Notes: generated by a model from the letters alone, not told the origin. A DNA stretch of 64,000 bases from Chryseobacterium sp. H1D6B (GCF_029892445.1 NZ_JARXVJ010000001.1:3658001-3722000); one strand, 5' to 3'; positions 33,804 through 42,081 are shown, counted from the first letter of the stretch. A program made the numbers and translations.

Positions 33804-34417
33804 GAGTTATAAGAAACATATTTAAACTTATTTTTTCATCAATAGAAATTGGTGTCTTATTGATATGCTTGGCTAATGCATGGGTTTTTGCTCTTACTAA
33901 TGGGAGAACCTATACTAAAATTTCTAAAATTCCGCCCCGTGAAGTAGCTCTGGTTTTAGGAACTTCACCTAAAATGAGATCAGGATTGTCCAATCCTTAC
34001 TTTACAAAAAGAATGGATGCCGCATCACTGCTTTATCACCACGGAAAAATTAAGCAGATTATTGTAAGCGGCGAGAAGAGCAAAGGATACAATGAGCCCG
34101 CAGCCATGAAAAACTATCTGGTGTATCAGGAAGGAGTTCCCGAAGAAATTATCACAGAAGATCCGAAAGGATTTAACACATACAAAAGTATATTACGCTG
34201 TAAGGATGTCTATAAAAAAGACAACGTAATTATTGTTTCTCAAGGGTTTCATAACCTTCGTGCTTTATTTTTTGCAAGAAATAATACGATGAATGCTTTA
34301 GGTTTTGATGCTCAAGATGTGAGCAAACCGGAAAGTTACTACAGAAATCAATTCAGAGAAGTTTTCGCCAGACTGATTGCTGTAGTTTATTTTATTTTGG
34401 GTATTTCTCCTGATTAG
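33800..34417 (+). CDS. SanA/ElyC-type DUF218 membrane protein
   Basis: Membrane-anchored protein of 205 residues: one N-terminal transmembrane segment (~residues 10-32), then a DUF218 domain. Landmarks are 'VALVLGTSPK', 'RMDAASLLYHHGKIKQIIVSG', 'AMKNYLVYQEGVPEEIITEDPKGFNTYKSI' in outline, and 'VSQGFHNLRALFFAR'. SanA is linked to envelope barrier function in E. coli. The start is TTG, overlapping the reductase stop (TTGA). No other Met precedes the conserved region, so the non-AUG start is well supported. The 3' end overlaps the convergent tamL by four bases. Confidence 0.87.
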   Translation: MRVIRNIFKLIFSSIEIGVLLICLANAWVFALTNGRTYTKISKIPPREVALVLGTSPKMRSGLSNPYFTKRMDAASLLYHHGKIKQIIVSGEKSKGYNEPAAMKNYLVYQEGVPEEIITEDPKGFNTYKSILRCKDVYKKDNVIIVSQGFHNLRALFFARNNTMNALGFDAQDVSKPESYYRNQFREVFARLIAVVYFILGISPD

Positions 34418-37014
34418 AAAGGATATCCGAATGCAATATTCAGCGTAGGTTTTAAAGGCTTAATATCGTGGAATCTCCATTTTTCACCATCGGGTTTATT
34501 CGGATCATAAATTTTATAGGCTAGATCCAGCCTAAGGGTGATATAAGCAATATTTACCCTCAATCCGAATCCACTGCCGACACCCACTTGTTTTAAGAAT
34601 TTATTGAATTTAAATTCATCTCCAAATCCGTCGTTATTATTAAGACTCCAGGTATTTCCAATATCTGTAAAAATAGCTCCTTCATACATATCACTGAAAG
34701 GAATTCTATATTCTATATTTGTGGTAAGTTTTAAGTTCTCGGTCATGTAAGTACGGACTCTTTCATCCACTTGAGAATCAGCAGGACCAAGACCTCCAAA
34801 AGCGATCCATGCACGAATGTCATTAGAACCTCCATTGAAGTAAGATCTGATAACAGGCATCGAAGAAGAATTTCCATACGGAATTCCTAAGCCGACAAAC
34901 TGACGAAGAACTAATGTTTGATTTCCGTTAAATTTGAAATATTTTCTTACATCAAAATCAAATTTTACGAATTGTGCGTAAGGAATTCCAAAAATAGTCC
35001 GTTGCGGACTTGTTACGATTCCCCCGCCGTCATCTCTTTTTTGATTAAATATACTCATGAAGTTTCCAGCCACTTCTACTTTTCCGTTAAAATAAAATGC
35101 ATTGGGATATTCTTTTTTCCCGATTTCATTATAAACGAAATTATAGATCATTGAAGAAATGATAACATCCTGAGTCTGTCTGTCCTTATTCACTAAGGTT
35201 CCGGTAAATGAGGTGAAAAGGTCTGCACCCTGCTGGTTAAGACTGCTGATATACCCTGTATCTTTAACAATTTCCTGTGATACTTCGTCAATAGTCATCT
35301 GCCCTGAGTTAAACGCAGCCGCTGCCGTAGGATTGTACTGGAAATAATCACTAAATATTTCACGTCTTATATTATCATCATTAACAAAATAATCATAATA
35401 AGCCGATTTGTTTTTCGTTAAGCTCAGCTGGGTATTGAAAAGCGTAAGCCTGTGGGATACTTTATCATTTACGGTAGCGAGATAATTTAATCCGGTATTA
35501 AAATTGACTCTTCCCAAACCGATATTATTCTGTATTGAAGCTCCTAAAACAATTGATGAAGTAGGACTGTATCTTTTAGGGATAAGTTTATAATAATCAA
35601 AAGGAAGCAGCAGCCTCGGGAAGTTAAGAGAGGTCTGTGCAGATATTTCGTAAGCTAAAACTCTTTTGCTGATATCTTTTGTACTTCTGATGGATCCAAA
35701 GGTTCCAGAAAGACTCGTAGATAAGTTTTCTGCCCCTTTGAATACATTTCTAGTCGTTAAATCTATAGAAGGAGAGATTCCTAAATTAAGAAGCTGGGAA
35801 TAATTAATATCTGTCCCCAATTTCAATTCGTATTTAGGAAGCGGTTTTAGTAAATATAAAACATCAATAATACTGTCATTAGGAGATGTTTCGCCACCCC
35901 GTCTTAAAGAATCTTTTGCTTTTAGAATACTAAAATTATTCATCGATAAAAGATTCCTCTTGGTAAGGTCTAATTTTTTTTGATCATAGATCTGCTTATG
36001 ACCTACTGTAATGGCTCTCCAGATGGAAGCTGTTTTATAATGGTTGTTGACTTTATGAAATCTTATTCCTCTTAAACTGTCTTTTGCGGTTCGTTTAGGA
36101 AAATCACTGGCTTCATCTACGATTGCTACATCTATATTTCCGATGGTAGCCACTTTATAAGGAGTATTTGCAGAATCTTTATGGATTTCTAAAGTAAGAG
36201 GAATCTGTTTTCTGCTTTTCAAAGAGTCGGCCACGAAATAGATCTCATCATTAAAATTATTGAATTTATAATATCCATATTCTTTCATTAGTTCATTGAT
36301 TCTTGTGACTTCTTTTTCAAGAACTGTCTGATCAAGAATTTTTCCGGACTTTATCAGAGTTTCATGAATTTTCTGCTGATAAATATTTTTGATTTTAGGA
36401 TCAGTGATATTATAATAGTAATCTTTAATATAAGTAGGATCGTTGTGGGTGATGAAATAATTTACAGCCGCTTTTTTACCGGCAGAGTCTAAATCATGCT
36501 TGAATTTCACTTCCGCATCCCAGTATCCTCTGTAAGTAAGCCTTTTGTCGATAGACTGAGCTCCTTTTTCAGTTCTGGTCTGATCTAATATGACAGGGGG
36601 AGATCCCCAGCTGTGATACAATCTGTCGAAAAATAAACTTTTGCCTACGCTGCTCTGCATGTTGTACTTTATGAAAAGAGAATCTCTTAATTTTTGATTC
36701 CTCATTTCACTAGGATACGTCATGTATTCATTAAGAATGGTGTCATATTTAGGGTTTGCAGCATTGTAGAGCCATAATCCCAGCGGCATGAAAAGAAACT
36801 GCTTTTTATTGGGCTTCTGCTGTACATAACCCTTTAATTCATCATCGAAAGACTCTTTCTTATCTGTAAATTCAAAATTGTTTTTTGTAAGCAGATATTC
36901 GCCATCTGGAACTTTTTTTGTGGTGCTGCATGCATAAAGGAGACCAACAAATGTTGCAAATGAAATAATTTTATAATATTTTTGAGGAGAATTCTTATAA
37001 TGCTTACAGCTCAT
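34414..37014 (-). CDS. tamL: Translocation and assembly module lipoprotein TamL
   Basis: BamA-family outer-membrane lipoprotein of 866 residues, specific to Bacteroidetes. The signal peptide ends in LLYACSTTKKVPDGEYLL, where the Cys is lipidated and the 'TKKVPDGEYLL' that follows is diagnostic. POTRA-like segments fill about residues 100-370. The C-terminal ~450 residues are an Omp85 barrel with 'GGSNDIRAWIAFGGLGP' (the RxWxxxxxGP lid-lock-like motif) and a terminal aromatic 'LNIAFGYPF'. It presumably works with TamB in outer-membrane protein or lipid assembly; tamB is not in the window. Its first 15 bases overlap the divergent methylase gene. Confidence 0.92.
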   Translation of the reverse strand: MSCKHYKNSPQKYYKIISFATFVGLLYACSTTKKVPDGEYLLTKNNFEFTDKKESFDDELKGYVQQKPNKKQFLFMPLGLWLYNAANPKYDTILNEYMTYPSEMRNQKLRDSLFIKYNMQSSVGKSLFFDRLYHSWGSPPVILDQTRTEKGAQSIDKRLTYRGYWDAEVKFKHDLDSAGKKAAVNYFITHNDPTYIKDYYYNITDPKIKNIYQQKIHETLIKSGKILDQTVLEKEVTRINELMKEYGYYKFNNFNDEIYFVADSLKSRKQIPLTLEIHKDSANTPYKVATIGNIDVAIVDEASDFPKRTAKDSLRGIRFHKVNNHYKTASIWRAITVGHKQIYDQKKLDLTKRNLLSMNNFSILKAKDSLRRGGETSPNDSIIDVLYLLKPLPKYELKLGTDINYSQLLNLGISPSIDLTTRNVFKGAENLSTSLSGTFGSIRSTKDISKRVLAYEISAQTSLNFPRLLLPFDYYKLIPKRYSPTSSIVLGASIQNNIGLGRVNFNTGLNYLATVNDKVSHRLTLFNTQLSLTKNKSAYYDYFVNDDNIRREIFSDYFQYNPTAAAAFNSGQMTIDEVSQEIVKDTGYISSLNQQGADLFTSFTGTLVNKDRQTQDVIISSMIYNFVYNEIGKKEYPNAFYFNGKVEVAGNFMSIFNQKRDDGGGIVTSPQRTIFGIPYAQFVKFDFDVRKYFKFNGNQTLVLRQFVGLGIPYGNSSSMPVIRSYFNGGSNDIRAWIAFGGLGPADSQVDERVRTYMTENLKLTTNIEYRIPFSDMYEGAIFTDIGNTWSLNNNDGFGDEFKFNKFLKQVGVGSGFGLRVNIAYITLRLDLAYKIYDPNKPDGEKWRFHDIKPLKPTLNIAFGYPF
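36977..36984 (+). promoter_or_regulatory. -7 box of the TrmH-type gene, inside tamL
   Basis: TATTTTTG, 15 bp before the ATG at 37000. It lies within the tamL signal-peptide codons. Confidence 0.5.
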
Positions 37015-37725
37015 ACAATAAAAATTTTACAGTCTTTAGATAAAAAGAAGTTCAGACAAAAATACAATTTGTTTTTGGTTGAGGGTAATAAAATCATTTG
37101 TGAACTTTTTAATTCTAACTTTAAAATTAAAGAAATATTATCTACCGATCCGCAAAAATTGGACCGTACGGATGTGCCGGCTACTCATATATCTGATAAT
37201 GAGTTGAAAAAGATCAGTTTTTTAAAAACACCTAAAGATTCTGTTGCGGTCTGTTATCTGAAAACCGAAGAAAAGGTTGAGGATCAAAATCTACAGCTGG
37301 TACTGGATGGAATTCAGGATCCTGGGAATCTGGGAACCATCATCCGGCTGGCAGACTGGTTTGGGATTGAGCAGATCATCTGTAGTGAAGATACCGTTGA
37401 TTTTTATAATCCAAAGGTTATCCAGGCCAGTATGGGCTCTTTTACAAGAGTAAATGTTGTTTACTGTGATCTTGTGGAGTACCTTTCTGAAACACAAAAT
37501 GTGAATATTGGAACTGATATGGAAGGAGAGAATATTTTTACATTTGAAAAACCGAAAAAGATTAATCTTATTCTAGGTAATGAAGGAAATGGTATGCGTG
37601 AAGAAACTGAAAAACTTCTTCAAAAGAAAATCAGTATTCCCAGGTTTGGAAATTCACAGTCTACTGAAAGTTTAAATGTATCGATGGCGGCCGGAATTAT
37701 TCTAGGCCAGCTGTTTTCTAAATAA
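37000..37725 (+). CDS. SpoU/TrmH-family RNA 2'-O-methyltransferase
   Basis: SPOUT-fold RNA methylase of 241 residues. The N-terminal substrate-binding domain ('KKFRQKYNLFLVEGNKII') is followed by the knotted SAM-binding domain: motif 1 'LDGIQDPGNLGTIIRLADWFGI', motif 2 'LILGNEGNGM' and motif 3 'IPRFGNSQSTESLNVSMAAGI'. It probably modifies a ribose in rRNA or tRNA; the target is unknown. The start at 37000 is preferred over an upstream ATG at 36982 because a -7 box ends at 36984. The 5' end overlaps tamL head to head by 15 bp. Confidence 0.93.
   Translation: MLTAHTIKILQSLDKKKFRQKYNLFLVEGNKIICELFNSNFKIKEILSTDPQKLDRTDVPATHISDNELKKISFLKTPKDSVAVCYLKTEEKVEDQNLQLVLDGIQDPGNLGTIIRLADWFGIEQIICSEDTVDFYNPKVIQASMGSFTRVNVVYCDLVEYLSETQNVNIGTDMEGENIFTFEKPKKINLILGNEGNGMREETEKLLQKKISIPRFGNSQSTESLNVSMAAGIILGQLFSK
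37057..37064 (-). promoter_or_regulatory. -7 box of tamL, inside the TrmH-type gene
   Basis: TATTTTTG on the minus strand, ending 42 bp before the tamL start. It lies within the methylase coding sequence. Confidence 0.45.
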
Positions 37726-37727
37726 AA

Positions 37728-37777
37728 TTAAAAGCTAGAAATTAGTTCAATTGTTAAATCTAATTTCTAGCTTTTAA
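37728..37777. terminator. Convergent terminator
   Basis: Perfect 18-bp arms (TTAAAAGCTAGAAATTAG and complement) around a 14-nt loop, between the methylase gene and the convergent 37780 gene. Confidence 0.85.
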
Positions 37778-37779
37778 AC

Positions 37780-38277
37780 TCATATAAGTTGTTCCATACT
37801 TGAAACGCTTTTATTCTTTTGATAACTTTCCAGTTTTTTTCTGATCAGTTTTAGTGCAATAGGAGCGATATAGATCAATGCTGCTCCCAACAGTTTTTTC
37901 TTCCAATTGGAACTGCTCATGTTCTTCTTGGCATAATTTGCAACTAATGCCGTGGCACCAAGTTTTATAATGCTGTCTAAGGCATTGCCTTTTAATGCTG
38001 AGCTTGCAATTCCCATCGCTGTATTTTTGCTGATAAACATGTCTTTAACTTCTGAAGACAGCTGTTTAGCAATAACATCTTTTCTCAATACTATTTTTTC
38101 ATCCCCATCTTCATCTACTTTTTCCTGAAGATACTGATCCGTTAAACCATTTGTAAAAGCACTTAAACTTTCTTTCGTGTTTTTAAATGTCAAAAGATTT
38201 TCAAGATCACTTATTTCACCCTGCAATAGTTTCTTTTTTCTCCTTAATTCACTTAAGTTTTCATAATTTCTACCCAT
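37780..38277 (-). CDS. Conserved hypothetical membrane-associated protein
   Basis: Unrecognised 165-residue protein. The first ~35 residues are a charged coiled coil ('LRRKKKLLQGEISDLENLL'), then a Lys/Asp-rich stretch. A hydrophobic region near residues 125-145 ('KKLLGAALIYIAPIALKLI') is flanked by basic residues, so it may associate with the inner membrane. It is the third gene of a set with a YtxH-like and a holin-X-like protein, 3 bp after the latter. The set resembles envelope-stress small membrane proteins, but no function can be assigned. Confidence 0.75.
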   Translation of the reverse strand: MGRNYENLSELRRKKKLLQGEISDLENLLTFKNTKESLSAFTNGLTDQYLQEKVDEDGDEKIVLRKDVIAKQLSSEVKDMFISKNTAMGIASSALKGNALDSIIKLGATALVANYAKKNMSSSNWKKKLLGAALIYIAPIALKLIRKKLESYQKNKSVSSMEQLI

Positions 38278-38280
38278 AGT

Positions 38281-38589
38281 CTAGTGGTTTAAAAATTTAA
38301 TAACATTATCAGCTACAGCATTTACGATTTTAGTTTTAAAGATAACCACCAGGATCATGATAAGCATATAAAATGCTGCAACAATTAAAAATCCGTAAGA
38401 AGTATTATCCAAAGCTTTGCCGATAAGGAATGCTATCCCAAAATTAAAAAGAATAATAAAAAAAGCAAAAGCAACAAGCAGTACTACAAGATAGGTAATG
38501 ATACCGGCTGAAAGTGACGATTTCTCTGTCGCTTCAATTTTCAGCAGATCTATTCTCTTAGATGCGTATTCTTTAATAGTTTCTATCAT
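38281..38589 (-). CDS. Holin-X-like small membrane protein (DUF1469 type)
   Basis: 102-residue protein with an amphipathic N-terminal helix ('KEYASKRIDLLKIEATEKSS') and two transmembrane segments (about residues 30-58 and 64-86). This is the layout of the 'phage holin family / Actinobacterial Holin-X' group, which despite the name is common in chromosomes outside prophages. No phage genes are nearby, so lysis function is unlikely. It lies 79 bp after the YtxH gene, beyond a terminator hairpin, and 3 bp before the hypothetical gene. Confidence 0.8.
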   Translation of the reverse strand: MIETIKEYASKRIDLLKIEATEKSSLSAGIITYLVVLLVAFAFFIILFNFGIAFLIGKALDNTSYGFLIVAAFYMLIMILVVIFKTKIVNAVADNVIKFLNH

Positions 38590-38612
38590 TGTTTTTTTTT
38601 AAAGTTACAAAA

Positions 38613-38641
38613 AAAGGAACTTTTGTACATAAAGTTCCTTT
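38613..38641 (-). terminator. Terminator or attenuator after the YtxH gene
   Basis: 11-bp arms AAAGGAACTTT/AAAGTTCCTTT with a 7-nt loop. On the minus strand it is followed by a T run. It should reduce transcription from the YtxH gene into the holin-X-like gene. Confidence 0.75.
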
Positions 38642-38668
38642 CCTAATTTTAAAATTAATTGAAAATTA

Positions 38669-39016
38669 TTATTTTAGATCATTTAACTGAGATTCTACAT
38701 CTTTTACTACATCAGTAGTCTTAGAAACGATTTGATCTTTATATTTATCGTACCCATCTTTCATAGTATGAGCTACGTTATTAGCTGTTTCTTTGAAAGT
38801 AGAAGAGATGTTACTGTACTGATCTTTCACTTTTTCAGATACTTCTCCATACTTACTTTTAGCCTGATCTTTAAGATCGTCAGCTTTTGTCTTTATTTTC
38901 TTTCTCGTTTCTTTACCTTCTTCTGGAGCGTAAAGCATTCCCAGTATTACACCTGCTGCCGCACCTGCAAGAAGTCCTGCTAATATACCCGCTGTATTGT
39001 TTGCTTTCTTAGACAT
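38669..39016 (-). CDS. YtxH-domain protein
   Basis: 115-residue protein with a Gly/Ala-rich N-terminal hydrophobic segment ('GILAGLLAGAAAGVILGMLYAPEEG'), the YtxH signature ending in LYAPEEGKETR. A long Lys/Asp-rich helix with ~11-residue periodicity follows ('KADDLKDQAKSKYGEVSEKVKDQ'), reminiscent of LEA-like stress proteins. YtxH is part of the general stress regulon in Bacillus. Here it heads a three-gene set of small envelope proteins, separated from the rest by a terminator. Abundant expression alone is a reasonable inference. Confidence 0.87.
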   Translation of the reverse strand: MSKKANNTAGILAGLLAGAAAGVILGMLYAPEEGKETRKKIKTKADDLKDQAKSKYGEVSEKVKDQYSNISSTFKETANNVAHTMKDGYDKYKDQIVSKTTDVVKDVESQLNDLK

Positions 39017-39112
39017 TTTACGTTTTTTTTAATAGTTAATAAATATTAGTTTTTACAGTATAAAAGTGTACAATTAATATACCAAATAGGCCGTTATGCC
39101 TATTAAAAAATG

Positions 39113-39787
39113 TTAAATCTTTTGGATGAAAGAAAGAATACTTTCTATTGTCTCTTTTTTGGTAAGATAAGTATTGTCAATAACAACAGCATCTTCAGCT
39201 TGTTTTAATGGTGCTATCTCTCTCTCACTATCTATCTTATCTCTTGCAATAAGGTTTTCTTTTACCTGCTGCTCATCTGCCTCAATTCCTAAGCTTATGA
39301 GCTCAGTATATCTTCTCTTCGTTCTTTCATCGATACTTGCTGTAAGAAAGAATTTAAAATCAGCATTCGGGAGAACAACTGTTCCGATATCTCTTCCGTC
39401 CATTATAATACCGCCTTTTTCGGCTAAAGAACGCTGTGATTGTAATAAAAAGTCTCTCACTTCTTTTTGTTTTGCAATTAAGCTTACATTTTCGGAGACT
39501 TTATTGGTACGGATCTCTTTAGAAATATCTTCATGATTTAAGTATAAAACCAGTTCTCCATCATTATTCTTAAATTCAAGCTGGATCTTGCCTAAAGAGA
39601 AGAAAAGCTTATTAAGGTCTATAGAACCGTTGTCTTCAGTACAATGCTGCAGGGCAAACCAAGTAATACCTCTGTAAAGTGCCCCTGTATCTAAATGAAC
39701 AAGTCCTAATTTGTCAGCAATGACCTTAGAAATTGAACTTTTTCCGGTAGACGAGTACCCATCGATTGCTATTACAGGTTTTTTCAT
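39113..39787 (-). CDS. cmk: Cytidylate kinase
   Basis: (d)CMP kinase of 224 residues, pyrimidine nucleotide salvage and synthesis. The P-loop is 'AIDGYSSTGKSSIS' at the N-terminus, then 'HLDTGALYRGITWFA', the CMP-binding 'IIMDGRDIGTVVLPNADFKFFLTAS', and the lid 'RTKRRYTEL'. All family signatures are present, with Asn replaced by conserved variants only. It lies downstream of porQ on the same strand, an arrangement common in flavobacteria. A long A/T hairpin separates them. Confidence 0.95.
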   Translation of the reverse strand: MKKPVIAIDGYSSTGKSSISKVIADKLGLVHLDTGALYRGITWFALQHCTEDNGSIDLNKLFFSLGKIQLEFKNNDGELVLYLNHEDISKEIRTNKVSENVSLIAKQKEVRDFLLQSQRSLAEKGGIIMDGRDIGTVVLPNADFKFFLTASIDERTKRRYTELISLGIEADEQQVKENLIARDKIDSEREIAPLKQAEDAVVIDNTYLTKKETIESILSFIQKI

Positions 39788-39793
39788 ACCGCA

Positions 39794-39827
39794 AATTTCT
39801 TGATTTTTTTTAAAAAATCAAGAAATT
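39794..39827. repeat. 16-bp inverted repeat between porQ and cmk
   Basis: Perfect arms AATTTCTTGATTTTTT/AAAAAATCAAGAAATT with a two-base centre. It may act as an attenuator or mRNA processing site between the two genes. Confidence 0.5.
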
Positions 39828-39872
39828 GTAAGAAATTTTATTGTTTAATATGATTTTTTAGACCTGGAGGAA

Positions 39873-40862
39873 TTAATATTGATGTCCACTAAGATCCATG
39901 GAAATTCCTATCTGATTGACATTTGAAGAGTTATGATATCTTACGTGAGCGTAATCTATACGGAATTTTGAAATTTTAATTCCAAATCCGCCCGAAAGCC
40001 CTGAGAAGTTTCTTTGATCGGCCACAGCAAGTTCGTTTCCTCTTTTCACATTATACCCCAGTCTTATATTAAAGTTTTTTTCGGGAAATAATTCAGCACC
40101 TAAAGAGAAGTGGTCTGCAATTTTTCTTCCCACATTTACTTCCTGGCCGTTCACATTATACTGGGATGAGATATTAAATTCCTGTAAATCATGTGCCGTT
40201 ATCGTAATTGCTAATGGAATCGCTTTCAATATTCTTGTATACCCTACATCTATTCTGAACGGAAGGTTTTCTCTTGTTCCATTGAAAGATTTAAATTGGT
40301 ATCCGAAGTTTCTGGCTACCAAAGAAAGAACTTCTTTGTTTTTTTTGTTGTGGTAAGTAATTCCGGCAGTCCCGGAAATTGCAGAAGAACTGTAAGTGTC
40401 AATTTTTGAAGTGATGAAATTTATCCCCCCGCCGATCGTCCAGTCTTCTTCAAACTGATAGGCATATCCGGCACCTACTGCAACATCTGAGGCAGTAAAC
40501 TGACCGTTTTCGAACCCGCTTTCATCCGTCCTCGGAATATTACCATAGCTCATATATCTTGCATTGATAGTAGCCATGTGGCCGTTATCAAAATCTTTAG
40601 CGAAGGCAATAGTTCCGTATTTTGAATCCGCCAGATAGGATGCAGCGTTTACAGAAAGCTGTTTATCTGAATCTTTATTTAATAAAGCTGGGTTTGCAAT
40701 AGCAAAGGAAACATCATAATCTCTTATCGTAATTGCATCTCCTCCTAATGCTGCTTGTCTGGCAGATATAGGGATGTTGAGAAAGGGATACACATTTGTT
40801 CCTGTTTGCGCATATGACACAATTCCTGACAGAAATAATGAAAAAATGATAATTTTCTTCAA
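39873..40862 (-). CDS. porQ: Type IX secretion system protein PorQ
   Basis: Outer-membrane-associated T9SS protein of 329 residues, PorP/PorV-like barrel family. A signal peptide (ends SYAQ) is followed by the family opening 'YPFLNIPISARQAALGGDAITIRDYDVSFAIANPALL' in outline. Repeated amphipathic strands continue to 'ISMDLSGHQY' at the C-terminus. PorQ works with PorU, PorV and PorZ at the cell surface to cleave and attach cargo. The window also encodes a T9SS cargo at 22.4 kb. Promoter boxes with an 18-bp spacer lie directly upstream. Confidence 0.93.
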   Translation of the reverse strand: MKKIIIFSLFLSGIVSYAQTGTNVYPFLNIPISARQAALGGDAITIRDYDVSFAIANPALLNKDSDKQLSVNAASYLADSKYGTIAFAKDFDNGHMATINARYMSYGNIPRTDESGFENGQFTASDVAVGAGYAYQFEEDWTIGGGINFITSKIDTYSSSAISGTAGITYHNKKNKEVLSLVARNFGYQFKSFNGTRENLPFRIDVGYTRILKAIPLAITITAHDLQEFNISSQYNVNGQEVNVGRKIADHFSLGAELFPEKNFNIRLGYNVKRGNELAVADQRNFSGLSGGFGIKISKFRIDYAHVRYHNSSNVNQIGISMDLSGHQY

Positions 40863-40880
40863 TTCAATTTATAATTAATG

Positions 40881-40910
40881 CAAAAATAATTCTTTTTGCT
40901 ACTTATCAAA
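40881..40910 (-). promoter_or_regulatory. porQ promoter
   Basis: Minus-strand -33 TTTG (40907-40910), 18-bp spacer and -7 TATTTTTG (40881-40888). Confidence 0.6.
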
Positions 40911-40966
40911 ATATTTCTAACATTATTTGAATGAAATATTTTTCTTTTTCCAATATTTTTAATGAT

Positions 40967-41018
40967 TATATTTGCAAAATCAAATTTCAGGGAAATGAAC
41001 CCTGCTAAAAATTATTAA
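40967..41018 (+). promoter_or_regulatory. pyrH promoter box and leader
   Basis: -7 box TATATTTG (40967-40974). The ~50-nt leader contains a hairpin CAGGG-N7-CCCTG (40988-41004) and an 8-codon frame MNPAKNY (40995-41018) preceded by AGGG. It could be a leader peptide or chance. Confidence 0.4.
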
Positions 41019-41027
41019 AAATTAAAG

Positions 41028-41735
41028 ATGAAATATAAAAGAATCCTTCTAAAACTTAGTGGTGAGGCCTTAATGGGGAACAGACAATATGGTATTGATA
41101 ATGACAGGCTTCAGGAATATGCTGTTGAAATAAAAAAAGTAGTAGCACTAGGCTGTCAGGTTGCCATTGTAATTGGAGGAGGAAATATTTTCCGTGGTGT
41201 AGCTGGAGCAGCTAAAGGAATGGATAGAGTGCAGGGAGATTATATGGGAATGCTTGCAACAGTAATCAACGGAATGGCGCTGCAGGGAGCTTTGGAAGAT
41301 GCCGGGATTAAAACAAGACTTCAGTCTGCTATCGAAATGGATAAAGTAGCTGAACCTTTCATTAAAAGACGTGCTGTAAGACATTTAGAAAAAGGAAGAG
41401 TTGTCATCTTTGGAGCAGGAACTGGAAATCCTTATTTTACAACGGATACTGCAGCTACTTTAAGAGCAATTGAGATAGGGGCAGACGTTATTTTAAAAGG
41501 AACTAGAGTAGACGGGATCTATGACAGTGACCCTGAAAAAAATGCAGACGCTGTAAAATATAATTCTTTATCTTTTGACGAAGTTTTTGAAAAGAATCTT
41601 AAAGTAATGGATATGACTGCATTTACTTTAAGCCACGAAAATAAGTTACCAATTATTGTATTCGATATGAATAAAGACGGTAATTTAGTGAAGATTGTAG
41701 AAGGAGAAAATGTAGGAACTTTAGTTGATTTATAA
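41028..41735 (+). CDS. pyrH: UMP kinase
   Basis: Bacterial UMP kinase of 235 residues, amino-acid-kinase fold. It phosphorylates UMP to UDP for pyrimidine nucleotide synthesis. Signatures in order are '[13 protein letters not shown]', '[13 protein letters not shown]', '[16 protein letters not shown]', '[16 protein letters not shown]' and '[12 protein letters not shown]'. The gene is intact. In most bacteria pyrH is followed closely by frr; here frr comes after a 797-bp gap with several terminators, so the two are not simply cotranscribed. Confidence 0.97.
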   Translation: MKYKRILLKLSGEALMGNRQYGIDNDRLQEYAVEIKKVVALGCQVAIVIGGGNIFRGVAGAAKGMDRVQGDYMGMLATVINGMALQGALEDAGIKTRLQSAIEMDKVAEPFIKRRAVRHLEKGRVVIFGAGTGNPYFTTDTAATLRAIEIGADVILKGTRVDGIYDSDPEKNADAVKYNSLSFDEVFEKNLKVMDMTAFTLSHENKLPIIVFDMNKDGNLVKIVEGENVGTLVDL

Positions 41736-41756
41736 AAAATCATAAGACAGCCTAAC

Positions 41757-41866
41757 TAATTTTGTCTAAATGGTATTTATGGGATGATCCCTATGTTTAA
41801 ATAATAAAACAATCCCTATTACTATGGGAAATTTAAATCCTCGGCTTTGTGCTGGGGGATTTTTTT
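41757..41866 (+). ncRNA. Candidate small RNA 1 (pyrH-frr gap)
   Basis: -7 box TAATTTTG (41757-41764). Then come a short GGGAT/ATCCC hairpin and a TTTAAAT...ATTTAAA stem enclosing CCCTA..TGGG. The terminator AAATCCTCGGC/GCTGGGGGATTT ends at 41866 in seven T. The predicted RNA is ~95 nt. No -33 box is visible. Confidence 0.4.
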
Positions 41867-41880
41867 AATTATATTTACAA

Positions 41881-41908
41881 ATCTCTTATGTAGAGATATT
41901 TTTTTTTC
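41881..41908 (+). terminator. Additional terminator hairpin
   Basis: ATCTCT-TATGT-AGAGAT followed by ATTTTTTTTT, 15 bp after the previous terminator. Confidence 0.6.
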
Positions 41909-41924
41909 ATCATTTGTGTTTTTT

Positions 41925-41951
41925 AAGCCCCTTTTTAGGGGCTTTATTTTG
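41925..41951 (+). terminator. Additional terminator hairpin
   Basis: AAGCCCC-TTTTTA-GGGGCTT followed by TATTTTG. Confidence 0.7.
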
Positions 41952-41976
41952 TTGAAAACCTTTCTCTTGTATTCTA

Positions 41977-42081
41977 AAAATAAAAACTCTCCAGAAAGGA
42001 GAGTTCAGCAAAAATGATGTCGGATTGAAAAGTGTTTGAACTAAAAATACGTGTAGATTTTTCAATCTACTGCCAAATATA
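41977..42081 (-). ncRNA. Candidate small RNA 2 (pyrH-frr gap, minus strand)
   Basis: Minus-strand -7 box TATATTTG (42074-42081). The predicted RNA starts near 42070 and opens with GATTGAAAA, which pairs with TTTTCAATC about 35 nt later to close a 5' domain. A perfect 8-bp hairpin AACTCTCC/GGAGAGTT (41985-42005) and a T run follow. Length is ~90 nt. Box, 5' stem and terminator are in correct order. Confidence 0.45.

Noticed and set aside
38281..38589. Prophage holin
   Set aside because: Only the family name suggests phage. No endolysin, capsid, integrase or att-like repeats are nearby, and the gene sits with YtxH in a chromosomal set.
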